Positions 1-6,377 of a stretch of 7,388 nt of DNA are shown piece by piece. The stretch spans positions 1 through 7,388 of the forward strand of contig CAIWVX010000082.1 of assembly GCA_903916205.1 (NCBI GenBank), read 5' to 3'. The notes under the pieces were generated by a model. That model did no database searches. It was not told the origin of the DNA and worked only from the letters and a program-made list of their open reading frames with translations. The DNA is from an uncultured beta proteobacterium (GTDB taxonomy: Bacteria > Pseudomonadota > Gammaproteobacteria > Burkholderiales > Rhodocyclaceae). Made by a program: the position numbers and the translations under genes. Positions within the stretch are counted from its first letter, which is position 1; each line of letters begins with the position of its first letter.

Positions 1-1
1 A

Positions 2-193
2 TTGCGCTTATTTACTGATGCCGGCGTAAGTCCCGATCGGCTGACCGCGATTGGTTATGCCGATACCCGTCCGGTAGAACCCAATATATTCGCCGATGGT
101 CGCGCACGCAACCGTCGAGTCACTATTCTGATTGATTCCAACGTCCTTGAAAAAGGAACAGAGGTGGAGATTGATTCGAAGGCGGGCAAATAA
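2..193 (+). CDS. OmpA/MotB-family C-terminal fragment (5' end outside window)
   Basis: This is the last 63 codons of a larger gene that enters from the left edge and ends at TAA (191-193). The readable part resembles the C-terminal half of the OmpA/MotB peptidoglycan-binding domain. It has a 'LFTDAGVSPDRL' helix, then 'AIGYADTRPV', then 'DGRARNRRVTILI', the arginine-rich strand typical of this fold. The family anchors outer-membrane proteins or flagellar stators to peptidoglycan in the periplasm. The spacing and the RARNRRV ending are closest to flagellar MotB/MotD proteins, but the N-terminal membrane segment that would separate a stator protein from an OmpA-like lipoprotein lies outside the window. 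A short charged tail follows the domain. The TTG at position 2 is just the first in-frame codon visible, not a start. Family call is firm; MotB/MotD assignment is inference. Confidence 0.8.
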   Translation: MRLFTDAGVSPDRLTAIGYADTRPVEPNIFADGRARNRRVTILIDSNVLEKGTEVEIDSKAGK

Positions 194-382
194 GCCGTAG
201 TTTCTGGGCGTCGGCGTATCAAATCTGAAACGCCATCCAAACGGGTGTGCGGGTTTTTCACCCCCGGCTAACCAGTCCTCAACGTTTGTAAATCGCCGCT
301 TTTCGGCCACAGATGGCGATACGCCGCGTAGGTCGGATTGTTAGATCGTTACCTCTGATTGCAATGAGTTGAGAGAGCATTG

Positions 383-1273
383 ATGCTAATTAAGGTGGCG
401 GATGATAAATCTAAACGATTAAAGTTGCTTGAAGAACTCCAGCGATTTGATCAATTGGATTTCACGCAGAAGGATTGGTTGCGGCAACAATGGCGACGTC
501 TCTCGCCTGATTTAGCCGGTGAGCGGGATGCCGCGTATTACCTGGATAGGTTATTCGCCAAGAGTAAAAATCATGCGGTGCTTCACGATTTAAGGCTCGA
601 AGCTGAAGGGCAGATTGCTCAAATCGATCATTTGGTGCTCGATCCCTTCCTGACATTTTTCCTTATAGAAACAAAAACATATAAAGGCAGTTTGCATATC
701 AATGCGCATGGCGAATTTTCGGTTGAGTATCCCGGAGACCGTATTTGTGAGATTGAATCGCCTTTAGAACAAAGTCGACGCCATGAGACGGTATTAAAAA
801 AAGTGCTCGACCGCCTCGGAATGACAGAATTCGTCGGAATTAGGCCGTACTTTGTCCATGTCGTGATGATTCATCCTAAAGGGATGATTTATCGTGCCGA
901 TCCAAAAGCTTTTGACAGCAGCATGGTGATCAAGGCGAATCAGTTTTCGACATGGTACAAGGCGTTGTCCGACAAACTCGCCTCTGGGATTGTCGACGAC
1001 TTACTCGAGACACCCCGTCCAGATACCGTCAAAGAATGGGCTGAGCAGCTCAAATCGGCACATTGTCCTGAAGATCAGTTGGAGTTGCCGGATTTTATGG
1101 CCCCCCTAGCTCTGGCTGAGATACCGAAAGTGAATGGGTTGCCAGTGTGCGCCACCTGCGGGAAAAAATTGTCGCCAAAGGTAGCGAAATTTTGTGCCGA
1201 TATGGTGCGGCGTTTTGGCGGGCATCTCTATTGCTACAATCACCAAACCGATTTTCCAGACGCTAAAAAATAG
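383..1273 (+). CDS. NERD-domain (nuclease-related) protein with C-terminal zinc-ribbon-like motif
   Basis: A 296-residue protein starting at ATG 383; a TTG at 380 is less likely, and the purine run GAGAGAG lies upstream at 371-377. Residues about 45-150 match the NERD domain, a fold related to PD-(D/E)xK nucleases. They include GERDA (E47), QIDHLVL (D82), IETKTYKG (E96, K98) and a downstream PLEQSRRHE segment (Q130). D82, E96 and K98 form an intact D...ExK set, so a nuclease active site is plausible. The C-terminus carries C256-x2-C259, C271, C284 and H287, which looks like a zinc ribbon that could bind nucleic acid. The middle (about 170-245) is not recognised. No signal peptide or membrane segment is seen. 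The biological role of NERD proteins is poorly defined, and I assign no substrate. The next gene lies 43 bases downstream on the same strand and may be co-transcribed. Confidence 0.85.
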   Translation: MLIKVADDKSKRLKLLEELQRFDQLDFTQKDWLRQQWRRLSPDLAGERDAAYYLDRLFAKSKNHAVLHDLRLEAEGQIAQIDHLVLDPFLTFFLIETKTYKGSLHINAHGEFSVEYPGDRICEIESPLEQSRRHETVLKKVLDRLGMTEFVGIRPYFVHVVMIHPKGMIYRADPKAFDSSMVIKANQFSTWYKALSDKLASGIVDDLLETPRPDTVKEWAEQLKSAHCPEDQLELPDFMAPLALAEIPKVNGLPVCATCGKKLSPKVAKFCADMVRRFGGHLYCYNHQTDFPDAKK

Positions 1274-1316
1274 ACGGTACGCCGAACATTATTGCCATTT
1301 TTAGGGAAGTATTTTT

Positions 1317-2267
1317 ATGACTGAAAGCCATCTGATTACATACGACTTCGGTATCTATGCCATTGATGCCGACTATGTGCGGCCAAAACTAGCGGCGATT
1401 CATCTGATTGTCGAAAATGGACGCGCTGCATTTATCGACTCGGGCTGCAATCGCTCAATGCCCAATGTTTTGGCGGCAATGAATGAACTCGGACTCGCGC
1501 CAGAGAGCGTTGATTACGTCGTTTTGACGCACATTCATCTCGATCACGCAGGTGGCGCGGGCAATATGATGCGGCTATTCCCCAATGCGCGTCTGGTGGT
1601 GCATCCGCGTGGGGTGAGGCATATGGTTGATCCTTCCCGACTGATGGAAGGAACCGTCGCCGTTTATGGAAAAAAGGCCACCCTTGCGCTTTATGGGGAG
1701 GTTCTGCCAATCGACGTCCAACGGATTATCGAGGCAACACACGAAACGCAGGTCAATCTAGCCGGGAGATCGCTACTTTGCCTTGATACCCCCGGACATG
1801 CTAAGCATCACATTGGGATCGTAGATCGTAAAACAGGGCATATCTTTAGCGGCGATACGTTTGGTTTGGCTTATTCCGAGTTGGATACCGATGGGCGACA
1901 GTTTATATTTCCGACGACGACCCCCGTCCAGTTTGATCCAGACGCACTGCACGCGAGTATCAATTTGCTCATGAGTTATCGGCCACAAGCCATGTATTTG
2001 ACACATTTCGGTCAGCTTCGTGACATCCCCGGCAAGGCGATGGAACTGCACCGCTTGATTGATGCTTTCGTCGCCATTGGCCGTCGGCATAACGCGGCAG
2101 GAGAGGCTAGGCATCAACTTATTTGCGCCGATTTGAGAAAACTGTTACTGGAAGAGGTTGCCCGTTTTGGCTGTCGTTTGCCGGAAAGTGAGATCTTGAA
2201 AATTTTTGCTAATGATTTTGAATTAGATGCGCAAGGCATTGGCTGCTGGTTGGACTCAGTAGCGTAG
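1317..2267 (+). CDS. MBL-fold metallo-hydrolase
   Basis: A 316-residue protein of the metallo-beta-lactamase superfamily. The start at ATG 1317 is supported by a good ribosome binding site, GGGAAG at 1304-1309, seven bases upstream. The metal-binding signature is complete: THIHLDHAGG (H72, H74, D76, H77), TPGHAKHH (H161), SGDTFG (D180) and LTHFG (H230). This set normally holds two metal ions, usually zinc, that activate water for hydrolysis. About 80 residues after H230 form a helical C-terminal extension of unknown use. No export signal is seen, so the protein is probably cytoplasmic. Glyoxalase II, lactonase and nuclease relatives share this core, and nothing visible picks among them. The gene ends 16 bases from the convergent tcdA stop codon, with no obvious terminator between. 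Confidence 0.88.
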   Translation: MTESHLITYDFGIYAIDADYVRPKLAAIHLIVENGRAAFIDSGCNRSMPNVLAAMNELGLAPESVDYVVLTHIHLDHAGGAGNMMRLFPNARLVVHPRGVRHMVDPSRLMEGTVAVYGKKATLALYGEVLPIDVQRIIEATHETQVNLAGRSLLCLDTPGHAKHHIGIVDRKTGHIFSGDTFGLAYSELDTDGRQFIFPTTTPVQFDPDALHASINLLMSYRPQAMYLTHFGQLRDIPGKAMELHRLIDAFVAIGRRHNAAGEARHQLICADLRKLLLEEVARFGCRLPESEILKIFANDFELDAQGIGCWLDSVA

Positions 2268-2283
2268 TCGTGTCCGTAATCCG

Positions 2284-3099
2284 CTATGGCGAAGCCAAGT
2301 AACGGAGCACCGCACTGGCCGCACAGAGGCCAAACGGAGCCGTAACACAGACGGAAGAACCGTAGCCAGCACAATTAAGGCCGCTGAGTCGTGGTTCTTT
2401 CTCGCAGTAGTCTGCCCGATCTGGATAGCTTAGCGGCTCGTCAGAAAAAACAGCGGGGATACCAAATTTTTTCTTTGGGTCTCTCGGAAAACCATATTCT
2501 TTGCGCAGTAATCCACGAACTTTGGCTAACAATGGGTCTTGTAGTGTTCGCGCTAGGTCGGTAATGGCGATCCGCGTCGGGTCAATTTGTCCCCCTGCGC
2601 TACCCGCCGTAATCAGGGGGACGTCATGCCTCTGGCACCAGGCAATCATGGCCGCTTTGGTGCGTACTTGATCGATGGCGTCAATAACGTAATCAAATTG
2701 CCTGTCGAGCATTGGGGAGAGATTGTCCGGGGTGACGAAATCTTCGATTTCTGTTACTTGACATGCGGGATTGATGAGCAGAATACGTTCAGCCATGACG
2801 GCGACTTTGGCTTTTCCGAAGATCTCACCCAGCGCGTGAATCTGACGGTTGACGTTTGATTCGGCCACCATATCGAGATCAATCAGGGTAATTCGGCCAA
2901 TGGCTGAACGGGCCAAGGCTTCAGCCGCCCATGACCCGACCCCGCCGATGCCGATAACGCCAATATGAGCCGAGGTGAAACGCTTAAAAGCCTTTTCGCC
3001 GTAAAGTTTACGGGTGCCCGCGAAGCGTCGGACAAGGTCAGCTGAAGTCTCGATATTAAGCCTCGACGGTGCGCCGAATAACTTGGTTAAAGGGGGCAA
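2284..3099 (-). CDS. tcdA: tRNA threonylcarbamoyladenosine dehydratase (TcdA/CsdL)
   Basis: A ThiF/E1-like, ATP-dependent enzyme. In the family it cyclises t6A37 of ANN-decoding tRNAs to ct6A, in the cytoplasm. Diagnostic segments are RRFAGTRKLYG at the N-terminus, the nucleotide-binding loop GIGGVGSWAAEALAR, TLIDLDMV with the Asp that binds ATP, NVNRQIHALG, and DAIDQVRTKAAMIAWC. The glycine-rich C-terminus (LNCAGYGSSVCVTAPFG) also fits. The stop is TAG at 2286-2284. The start is uncertain. The reading frame stays open to a GTG at 3150, but that overlaps the upstream HPt/HD-GYP gene by 95 bases. I chose the TTG at 3099, which gives 271 residues, close to the E. coli protein (268), and a 44-base overlap. 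No ATG, GTG or TTG occurs between there and the conserved RRFAGT segment. An ATC at 3054, six bases after a GAGG, is an alternative non-canonical start. Co-transcription with the upstream gene is likely. Confidence 0.9.
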   Translation of the reverse strand: MPPLTKLFGAPSRLNIETSADLVRRFAGTRKLYGEKAFKRFTSAHIGVIGIGGVGSWAAEALARSAIGRITLIDLDMVAESNVNRQIHALGEIFGKAKVAVMAERILLINPACQVTEIEDFVTPDNLSPMLDRQFDYVIDAIDQVRTKAAMIAWCQRHDVPLITAGSAGGQIDPTRIAITDLARTLQDPLLAKVRGLLRKEYGFPRDPKKKFGIPAVFSDEPLSYPDRADYCEKEPRLSGLNCAGYGSSVCVTAPFGLCAASAVLRYLASP

Positions 3100-4162
3100 T
3101 CCACTCAGGGGCGAATTGGTTGTCGCAGGCGTTAATTTCTGCAATGGCACGCAATACCGAGCGGTTTTTGCCGCGATTGATATGCTTTAACATCACGGAC
3201 TCAAAGGCGTCGACAATGGCAAGAATTTTCGCGCCATCGCAAATCTGATCTACCTTTATCCTGTCAGGATAACCCAGCCCGTCAGGCGTTTCATGGTGCT
3301 GAGCAACCATCTGCGCCGCCTCAGACCATTTGTCCATGCGTGACAGAATACCTGCGGCGTAGATGGGGTGAATTTGTAAGACTTTTTTCTCCTCTTCCGT
3401 CATGCGCTCAGTTTTCAACCACACAGACTCGGGTAAAAACATCATTCCAATGTCGTGCATGTAAACCGCCGCTTCAAGCTGCAACGGATCAATTACGTTG
3501 TTTTTTTGCTGGTTGGTTTCTAAAGCTAGGCGCAGCAGGCGTAACGTCCGCCCTTTAAATAACAGTGAACGGGATTCTAATTGCTCTGCCAATGATCGGA
3601 AGAAACGAATGTCGTCTGTTTCCTGGAATATTGGCTTCTTGGTAACGGCCGCCATTTTGCCGCTAAAGTGCTGAGCTGCTTCAGTTGCTGGTCGAAAACC
3701 GGTGACCGCTTCAATGAGTTCACCACAGCAGTCACTCATGTTCTCAGGGCTTGTCTGGGCAAGCGTTTCCAGTCCGCGCACTAGAGCCACAAGGCGTAAA
3801 TTGTCTAGTGACTTCTCGTCGTAAATAGCTTCCGCCGCCAATTCAAGGCGGTCAAGCGCCAGCAAAATGGCTTCGGCCATAATGTCGCTAAAGGCCAATT
3901 CGTTGTTACGGAAGCGCGCCAAGACGGTTTCAATCGGATGCGCTATGGCAACAGCTAATTCAATCCGACACAACATGGCATCACCTTTGATGTTGTGCAT
4001 CGAACGGAAAAGACTGCTGATCACCGATCGATCCTCCGGGGTGAGCTTCAATTGAGCAATATCACGCTCTATTTTTGGCGCAAGATCGCTCAGTGATTCG
4101 ATGAATTCTTCGAGTGCTTGTTTGTCGGTAATGACAGGGGAGATGATTGAACGAATATCCAT
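3056..4162 (-). CDS. HPt domain fused to a divergent HD-GYP domain (signalling protein)
   Basis: A 368-residue soluble protein with two signalling domains. Residues about 1-115 resemble a histidine phosphotransfer (HPt) domain: a helical bundle with the motif SMHNIKGDA, where H56 is the probable phosphorylated histidine. Residues about 185-360 match HD-GYP, the family that hydrolyses cyclic di-GMP. Visible motifs are MHDIG (H236, D237), QIHPIYAAGIL (H265), QHHETPDGLGYPD (H289, H290, GYP at 297-299) and AIVDAFES (D318). Two usual residues differ. The histidine of the usual 'GHS' motif is an arginine (GRT, R205), and the lysine of HDIGK is a methionine (M240). The catalytic status is therefore open. 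No GGDEF domain, receiver domain or membrane segment is present. A partner kinase would be encoded elsewhere. tcdA follows on the same strand with overlapping ends. The start is ATG at 4162; its ribosome binding site is weak. Confidence 0.85.
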   Translation of the reverse strand: MDIRSIISPVITDKQALEEFIESLSDLAPKIERDIAQLKLTPEDRSVISSLFRSMHNIKGDAMLCRIELAVAIAHPIETVLARFRNNELAFSDIMAEAILLALDRLELAAEAIYDEKSLDNLRLVALVRGLETLAQTSPENMSDCCGELIEAVTGFRPATEAAQHFSGKMAAVTKKPIFQETDDIRFFRSLAEQLESRSLLFKGRTLRLLRLALETNQQKNNVIDPLQLEAAVYMHDIGMMFLPESVWLKTERMTEEEKKVLQIHPIYAAGILSRMDKWSEAAQMVAQHHETPDGLGYPDRIKVDQICDGAKILAIVDAFESVMLKHINRGKNRSVLRAIAEINACDNQFAPEWIAPFNQVIRRTVEA

Positions 4163-4223
4163 AATGAACGATCTCGTGTGATTTTAGAATGCCAGTGTAG
4201 TCTAAAGAGGAAAGCTACGTGGG

Positions 4224-4235
4224 GACGTTTACGTC
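4224..4235. repeat. Short inverted repeat in the divergent intergenic region
   Basis: GACGT-TT-ACGTC is a perfect 5-base-arm inverted repeat between the divergently transcribed HPt/HD-GYP and FKBP genes. A further ACGT lies just to the left (4217-4220), so the core ACGT occurs three times in 18 bases. It could be an operator for either gene. Arms this short also arise by chance, and no known regulator is recognised. Confidence 0.25.
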
Positions 4236-4281
4236 GGTATTTTAGTTGAGAAGCGCGTTGAACTGGCGGCAAATCAAAGTC

Positions 4282-4309
4282 TCGACTAAACTCCCCATTT
4301 TTATATATT
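4282..4309 (+). promoter_or_regulatory. Candidate sigma70-type promoter for the FKBP/rluF pair
   Basis: TCGACT (4282-4287, four of six matches to TTGACA) is followed after 16 bases by TATATT (4304-4309, five of six matches to TATAAT). The expected transcription start, about 4316, is only a few bases before the FKBP ATG at 4320. If used, this promoter would give an almost leaderless message and would put the GGGTAG at 4311-4316 outside a useful ribosome binding position. The call rests on consensus matching alone. Confidence 0.35.
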
Positions 4310-4319
4310 CGGGTAGAAA

Positions 4320-4673
4320 ATGACCACTAGCACAACGGAATCCGGGCTGCAAATTGAAGAGTTAAAAATAGGCGACGGAGAAACTGCTTCATCAGGCCAA
4401 TATATCCGCGTTCATTACACTGGATGGCTGATTAACGGCATTAAATTTGATTCCAGCAAAGATCGCAACGACCCCATTGAATTTGTTTTGGGTGAGGGCA
4501 ATGTAATTGCCGGTTGGGACGAGGGCGTACTAGGAATGCAAGTCGGTGGCCGTCGCAAACTTACCATTCCTCCGCAGCTAGGCTATGGCGCTAGGGGTGC
4601 AGGCGGCGTTATTCCACCCAATGCAAGCTTGGTATTTGAAGTCGAGCTAATTGATATTATGGCCAATGGCTGA
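4320..4673 (+). CDS. FKBP-type peptidyl-prolyl cis-trans isomerase
   Basis: A 117-residue single-domain FKBP that catalyses cis-trans isomerisation of Xaa-Pro bonds during protein folding. The whole protein is one FKBP fold: [65 protein letters not shown]. Active-site positions of human FKBP12 are conserved with an offset of seven: Y33 (Y26), F43/D44 (F36/D37), V62/I63 (V55/I56), W66 (W59), Y89 (Y82) and F106 (F99). There is no signal peptide and no inserted IF chaperone domain, unlike SlyD or periplasmic FkpA, so it is probably a cytosolic enzyme. It resembles the small FKBPs common in Neisseria and Burkholderia relatives. Its stop codon overlaps the start of the pseudouridine synthase gene, so the two are likely translated from one message. 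Confidence 0.95.
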   Translation: MTTSTTESGLQIEELKIGDGETASSGQYIRVHYTGWLINGIKFDSSKDRNDPIEFVLGEGNVIAGWDEGVLGMQVGGRRKLTIPPQLGYGARGAGGVIPPNASLVFEVELIDIMANG

Positions 4674-5676
4674 TTTGCCGCGCAAAACATTACGTCTGCC
4701 GCCGAAAGAAAAAACGCCCGAAGTAGCCCCTGCCACAGGACTTCCTAAGCGAACACTAGGGTCTTTTGGCGTGCAAAAAGGGCGTGATGCAAGTGAGAAG
4801 CCGTTGACTATTGCGCCACCCAAACGCCCTCCGCCACAACAAAAGCCGCGCGGTACGCCTTCGCGTGCGCCAGTCATTGCCAAGCGCGCATTCTCGCCAC
4901 GAACATCGAATAGCCCCTCGTCGGTGACGCTTCAAAACCAGACTTCTCCCACCGCCGTGCGCATCTCGAAGTTGATGGCTGAACGTGGTTTATGCTCACG
5001 CCGAGAGGCGGATACGTATATCGAGCGCGGCTGGGTTTTTGTCGATGGCGAACGCATCTCCGAGCTGGGTGCGCGCGCCGAACCTTCGGCACAGATCAAG
5101 CTGGACAAAGGTGCTCTGGCCGTCTTAGCACAGCAAATGACAGTCCTGTTACATAAGCCAATCGGTTATGTCTCTGGGCAGCCTGAACCGGGCTTCACAC
5201 CGGCTGTTACGCTGGTGTTGCCAGAGAATCAGTACCGCACCCTAGACACGCCCGTTTTTCATGCCTCACACCTTAAAGGTCTAGCGCCAGCGGGTCGTCT
5301 TGATATTGATTCGACAGGCTTACTGGTGCTGACGCAAGACGGGCGCGTAGCGCGCCAATTGATCGGTGAAAACTCGACCATCGACAAAGAATACTTAGTG
5401 CGAGTTGAAGGCCAGCTCGACGCCAGAGGCCTAGCTTTGTTGAATTACGGCCTCAGTCTTGACGAGCGGAAACTCAAACCAGCCAAAGTCGAATGGTTGA
5501 ATGAAGATCAGCTGCGATTTGTCCTGACCGAAGGGCGCAAACGCCAGATACGCCGCATGTGTGAGCTGGTGGGCTTACGAGTCATTGGGCTTAAACGCGT
5601 GCGAATTGGCAGGGTAAAACTAGCCGATTTGCCCATTGGGCAATGGCGTTTTTTGCGCCAAGATGAGATGTTTTGA
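4666..5676 (+). CDS. rluF: 23S rRNA pseudouridine synthase, RluF/RluB family (RsuA group)
   Basis: A 336-residue enzyme expected to isomerise a specific uridine in 23S rRNA to pseudouridine (U2604 for E. coli RluF, U2605 for RluB). Domains in order: a proline- and lysine-rich, probably disordered N-terminal region (1-96); an S4 RNA-binding domain (about 97-145, [24 protein letters not shown]); and the RsuA-type catalytic domain (about 155-336). The catalytic motif is [15 protein letters not shown], with D213 as the catalytic aspartate. KEYLVRVEG and the C-terminal [15 protein letters not shown] motif follow. The absence of the longer RluB spacing and the [19 protein letters not shown] ending favour RluF over RluB, but the exact target uridine is inference. 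The start is ATG 4666, overlapping the FKBP stop by 8 bases; a TTG at 4651 is less likely. No strong ribosome binding site is seen, so translational coupling is likely. Confidence 0.88.
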   Translation: MADLPRKTLRLPPKEKTPEVAPATGLPKRTLGSFGVQKGRDASEKPLTIAPPKRPPPQQKPRGTPSRAPVIAKRAFSPRTSNSPSSVTLQNQTSPTAVRISKLMAERGLCSRREADTYIERGWVFVDGERISELGARAEPSAQIKLDKGALAVLAQQMTVLLHKPIGYVSGQPEPGFTPAVTLVLPENQYRTLDTPVFHASHLKGLAPAGRLDIDSTGLLVLTQDGRVARQLIGENSTIDKEYLVRVEGQLDARGLALLNYGLSLDERKLKPAKVEWLNEDQLRFVLTEGRKRQIRRMCELVGLRVIGLKRVRIGRVKLADLPIGQWRFLRQDEMF

Positions 5677-5738
5677 AAGAGCGTTGCCGTGCTCTGATCT
5701 TGTCACCTTTTTATTGAGGAATTAAGCCACTCTTTTAT

Positions 5739-6172
5739 TTAGCCGAGCGATTTGGCTGTTGTTGCTGTAAAAGCTTGGTTTATCGTCATTGACGCAGTAC
5801 TCAGTTTGTCACGGCAAGCGCGTTCAAATTGTGTCGGCGAGAGGTCGTTGAGACTTGAGTGTATGCGGGTTGAGTTGTACCCGCCCTCAATGTAAGCAAA
5901 CACGCACCGCTTCGCTTGTTCTCGGGTGACGAAGTTCTGCCCGTGCGCTTCTTCAACTTTCAACGAATGCCAGAAGCTCTCCATGGGCGCGTTGTTATAA
6001 CAGTTGCCGGTGCTGCTCATTGACTAGCGCATTGACTATCACGGTCAGAATAAAAGATCACGCTGGGTGGCGGTTTGCGCGTGGCGCTCGCCATCTGCAG
6101 GGCCTCCAATACGAGTTGCCGTGTCATCTGTGCATCCATGGCCCAGCCGACCAATGCAGCTTGTTTTCCATC
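5739..6172 (-). pseudogene. IS3-family transposase (orfB) remnant, frameshifted and internally deleted
   Basis: Two minus-strand fragments together resemble the C-terminal half of an IS3-family DDE transposase (rve integrase core). The upstream fragment (6172 to a stop at 6019-6017) reads LVGWAMDAQMTRQLVLEALQ, then PPPSVIFYSDRDSQCAS; its SDR aspartate corresponds to the second catalytic Asp. The downstream fragment (6020-5739, another frame) reads MSSTGNCYNNAPMESFWHSL, carrying the catalytic Glu, and continues with YNSTRIHSSLNDLSPTQFE to a TAA at 5741-5739. Intact relatives have roughly 15 more residues between the SDRGSQYAS and SMSxxGNCYDN segments, so there is an internal deletion plus a frame change. 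Nothing upstream of 6172 matches the first catalytic Asp region or orfA. This copy cannot make an active transposase. Confidence 0.85.
6018..6038. repeat. 9-base direct repeat at the deletion/frameshift point in the transposase remnant
   Basis: CATTGACTA occurs at 6018-6026 and again at 6030-6038, separated by GCG. It sits exactly where the two transposase fragments change frame and where about 15 codons are missing compared with intact IS3-family proteins. Repeats of this length are typical substrates or products of slippage, so it is a plausible scar of the deletion. Confidence 0.6.
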
Positions 6173-6246
6173 TCAATGACTCGCCCAAAAAGATAGAAAA
6201 CTACACAAAGAATGCTGCAGTGAACAGCCGCTCTGTAAATCGTTGA

Positions 6247-6275
6247 TTGTGAACGACTATTTTAACTGTTCACAA
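6247..6275. repeat. Inverted repeat TTGTGAAC-N13-GTTCACAA upstream of secA
   Basis: Perfect 8-base arms (6247-6254 and 6268-6275) flank an AT-rich 13-base spacer, so the arm centres are 21 bases apart, about two helical turns. A third copy of the core, GTGAACAG, occurs at 6220-6227 and is the exact complement of CTGTTCAC at 6266-6273. No T tract follows, so it does not look like a terminator. It could be an operator or a leftover of the mobile element; it is not a recognised IS end. Confidence 0.45.
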
Positions 6276-6338
6276 CGTTGGCATTCATGCGATTGCCTTG
6301 GTGCCTATGCCGCGTCTCTGCGCCACGCGAGTCGTGCG

Positions 6339-6347
6339 TGCTAGAAT
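6339..6347 (+). promoter_or_regulatory. Candidate extended -10 promoter for secA
   Basis: TGC-TAGAAT (6339-6347) fits an extended -10 element (TGn plus a five-of-six match to TATAAT). No good -35 hexamer lies at the right distance, which extended -10 promoters tolerate. Transcription would start near 6354 and give a leader of about 24 bases before the ATG at 6378. A second -10-like hexamer, TATACT (6365-6370), is too close to the ATG to give a normal leader. Confidence 0.4.
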
Positions 6348-6377
6348 GTTCGCTTTTGCTTTCCTATACTCTCCAGA

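Larger units (their letters stand above)
5677..6377. other. 701-base stretch without an intact gene, between rluF and secA
   Basis: This interval holds the decayed IS3-type transposase (about 5739-6172), a short direct repeat inside it, an inverted repeat at 6247-6275 and a probable secA promoter near 6339. The first 60 bases contain a short AGAGC/GCTCT hairpin without an adjacent T tract, so no convincing rluF terminator. I could not identify the terminal inverted repeats or a target duplication of the insertion sequence. No tRNA or other recognisable RNA is visible. Confidence 0.7.

Noticed and set aside
243..263. Hairpin GGGTG/CACCC downstream of the OmpA/MotB fragment as a terminator
   Set aside because: The stem is short with a large loop, and the T run lies in the loop instead of after the stem.
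212..326. Inverted repeat CGGCGTATC (212-220) and GATACGCCG (318-326), possible structured RNA
   Set aside because: The arms are nine bases and almost 100 bases apart in a 189-base gap. Such a match is not rare by chance, and no other supporting structure was found.
2587..2859. Plus-strand open frame of 90 codons inside tcdA
   Set aside because: It is antisense to a strongly conserved enzyme, has no ribosome binding site and shows no family resemblance.
5678..5695. Rho-independent terminator after rluF
   Set aside because: AGAGC/GCTCT gives only a five-base stem with an eight-base loop, and the nearest T run begins about twelve bases later.
6360..6370. TATACT as the main secA -10 element
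   Set aside because: It lies only seven bases before the ATG and has no matching -35. The extended -10 at 6339-6347 gives a more normal leader.
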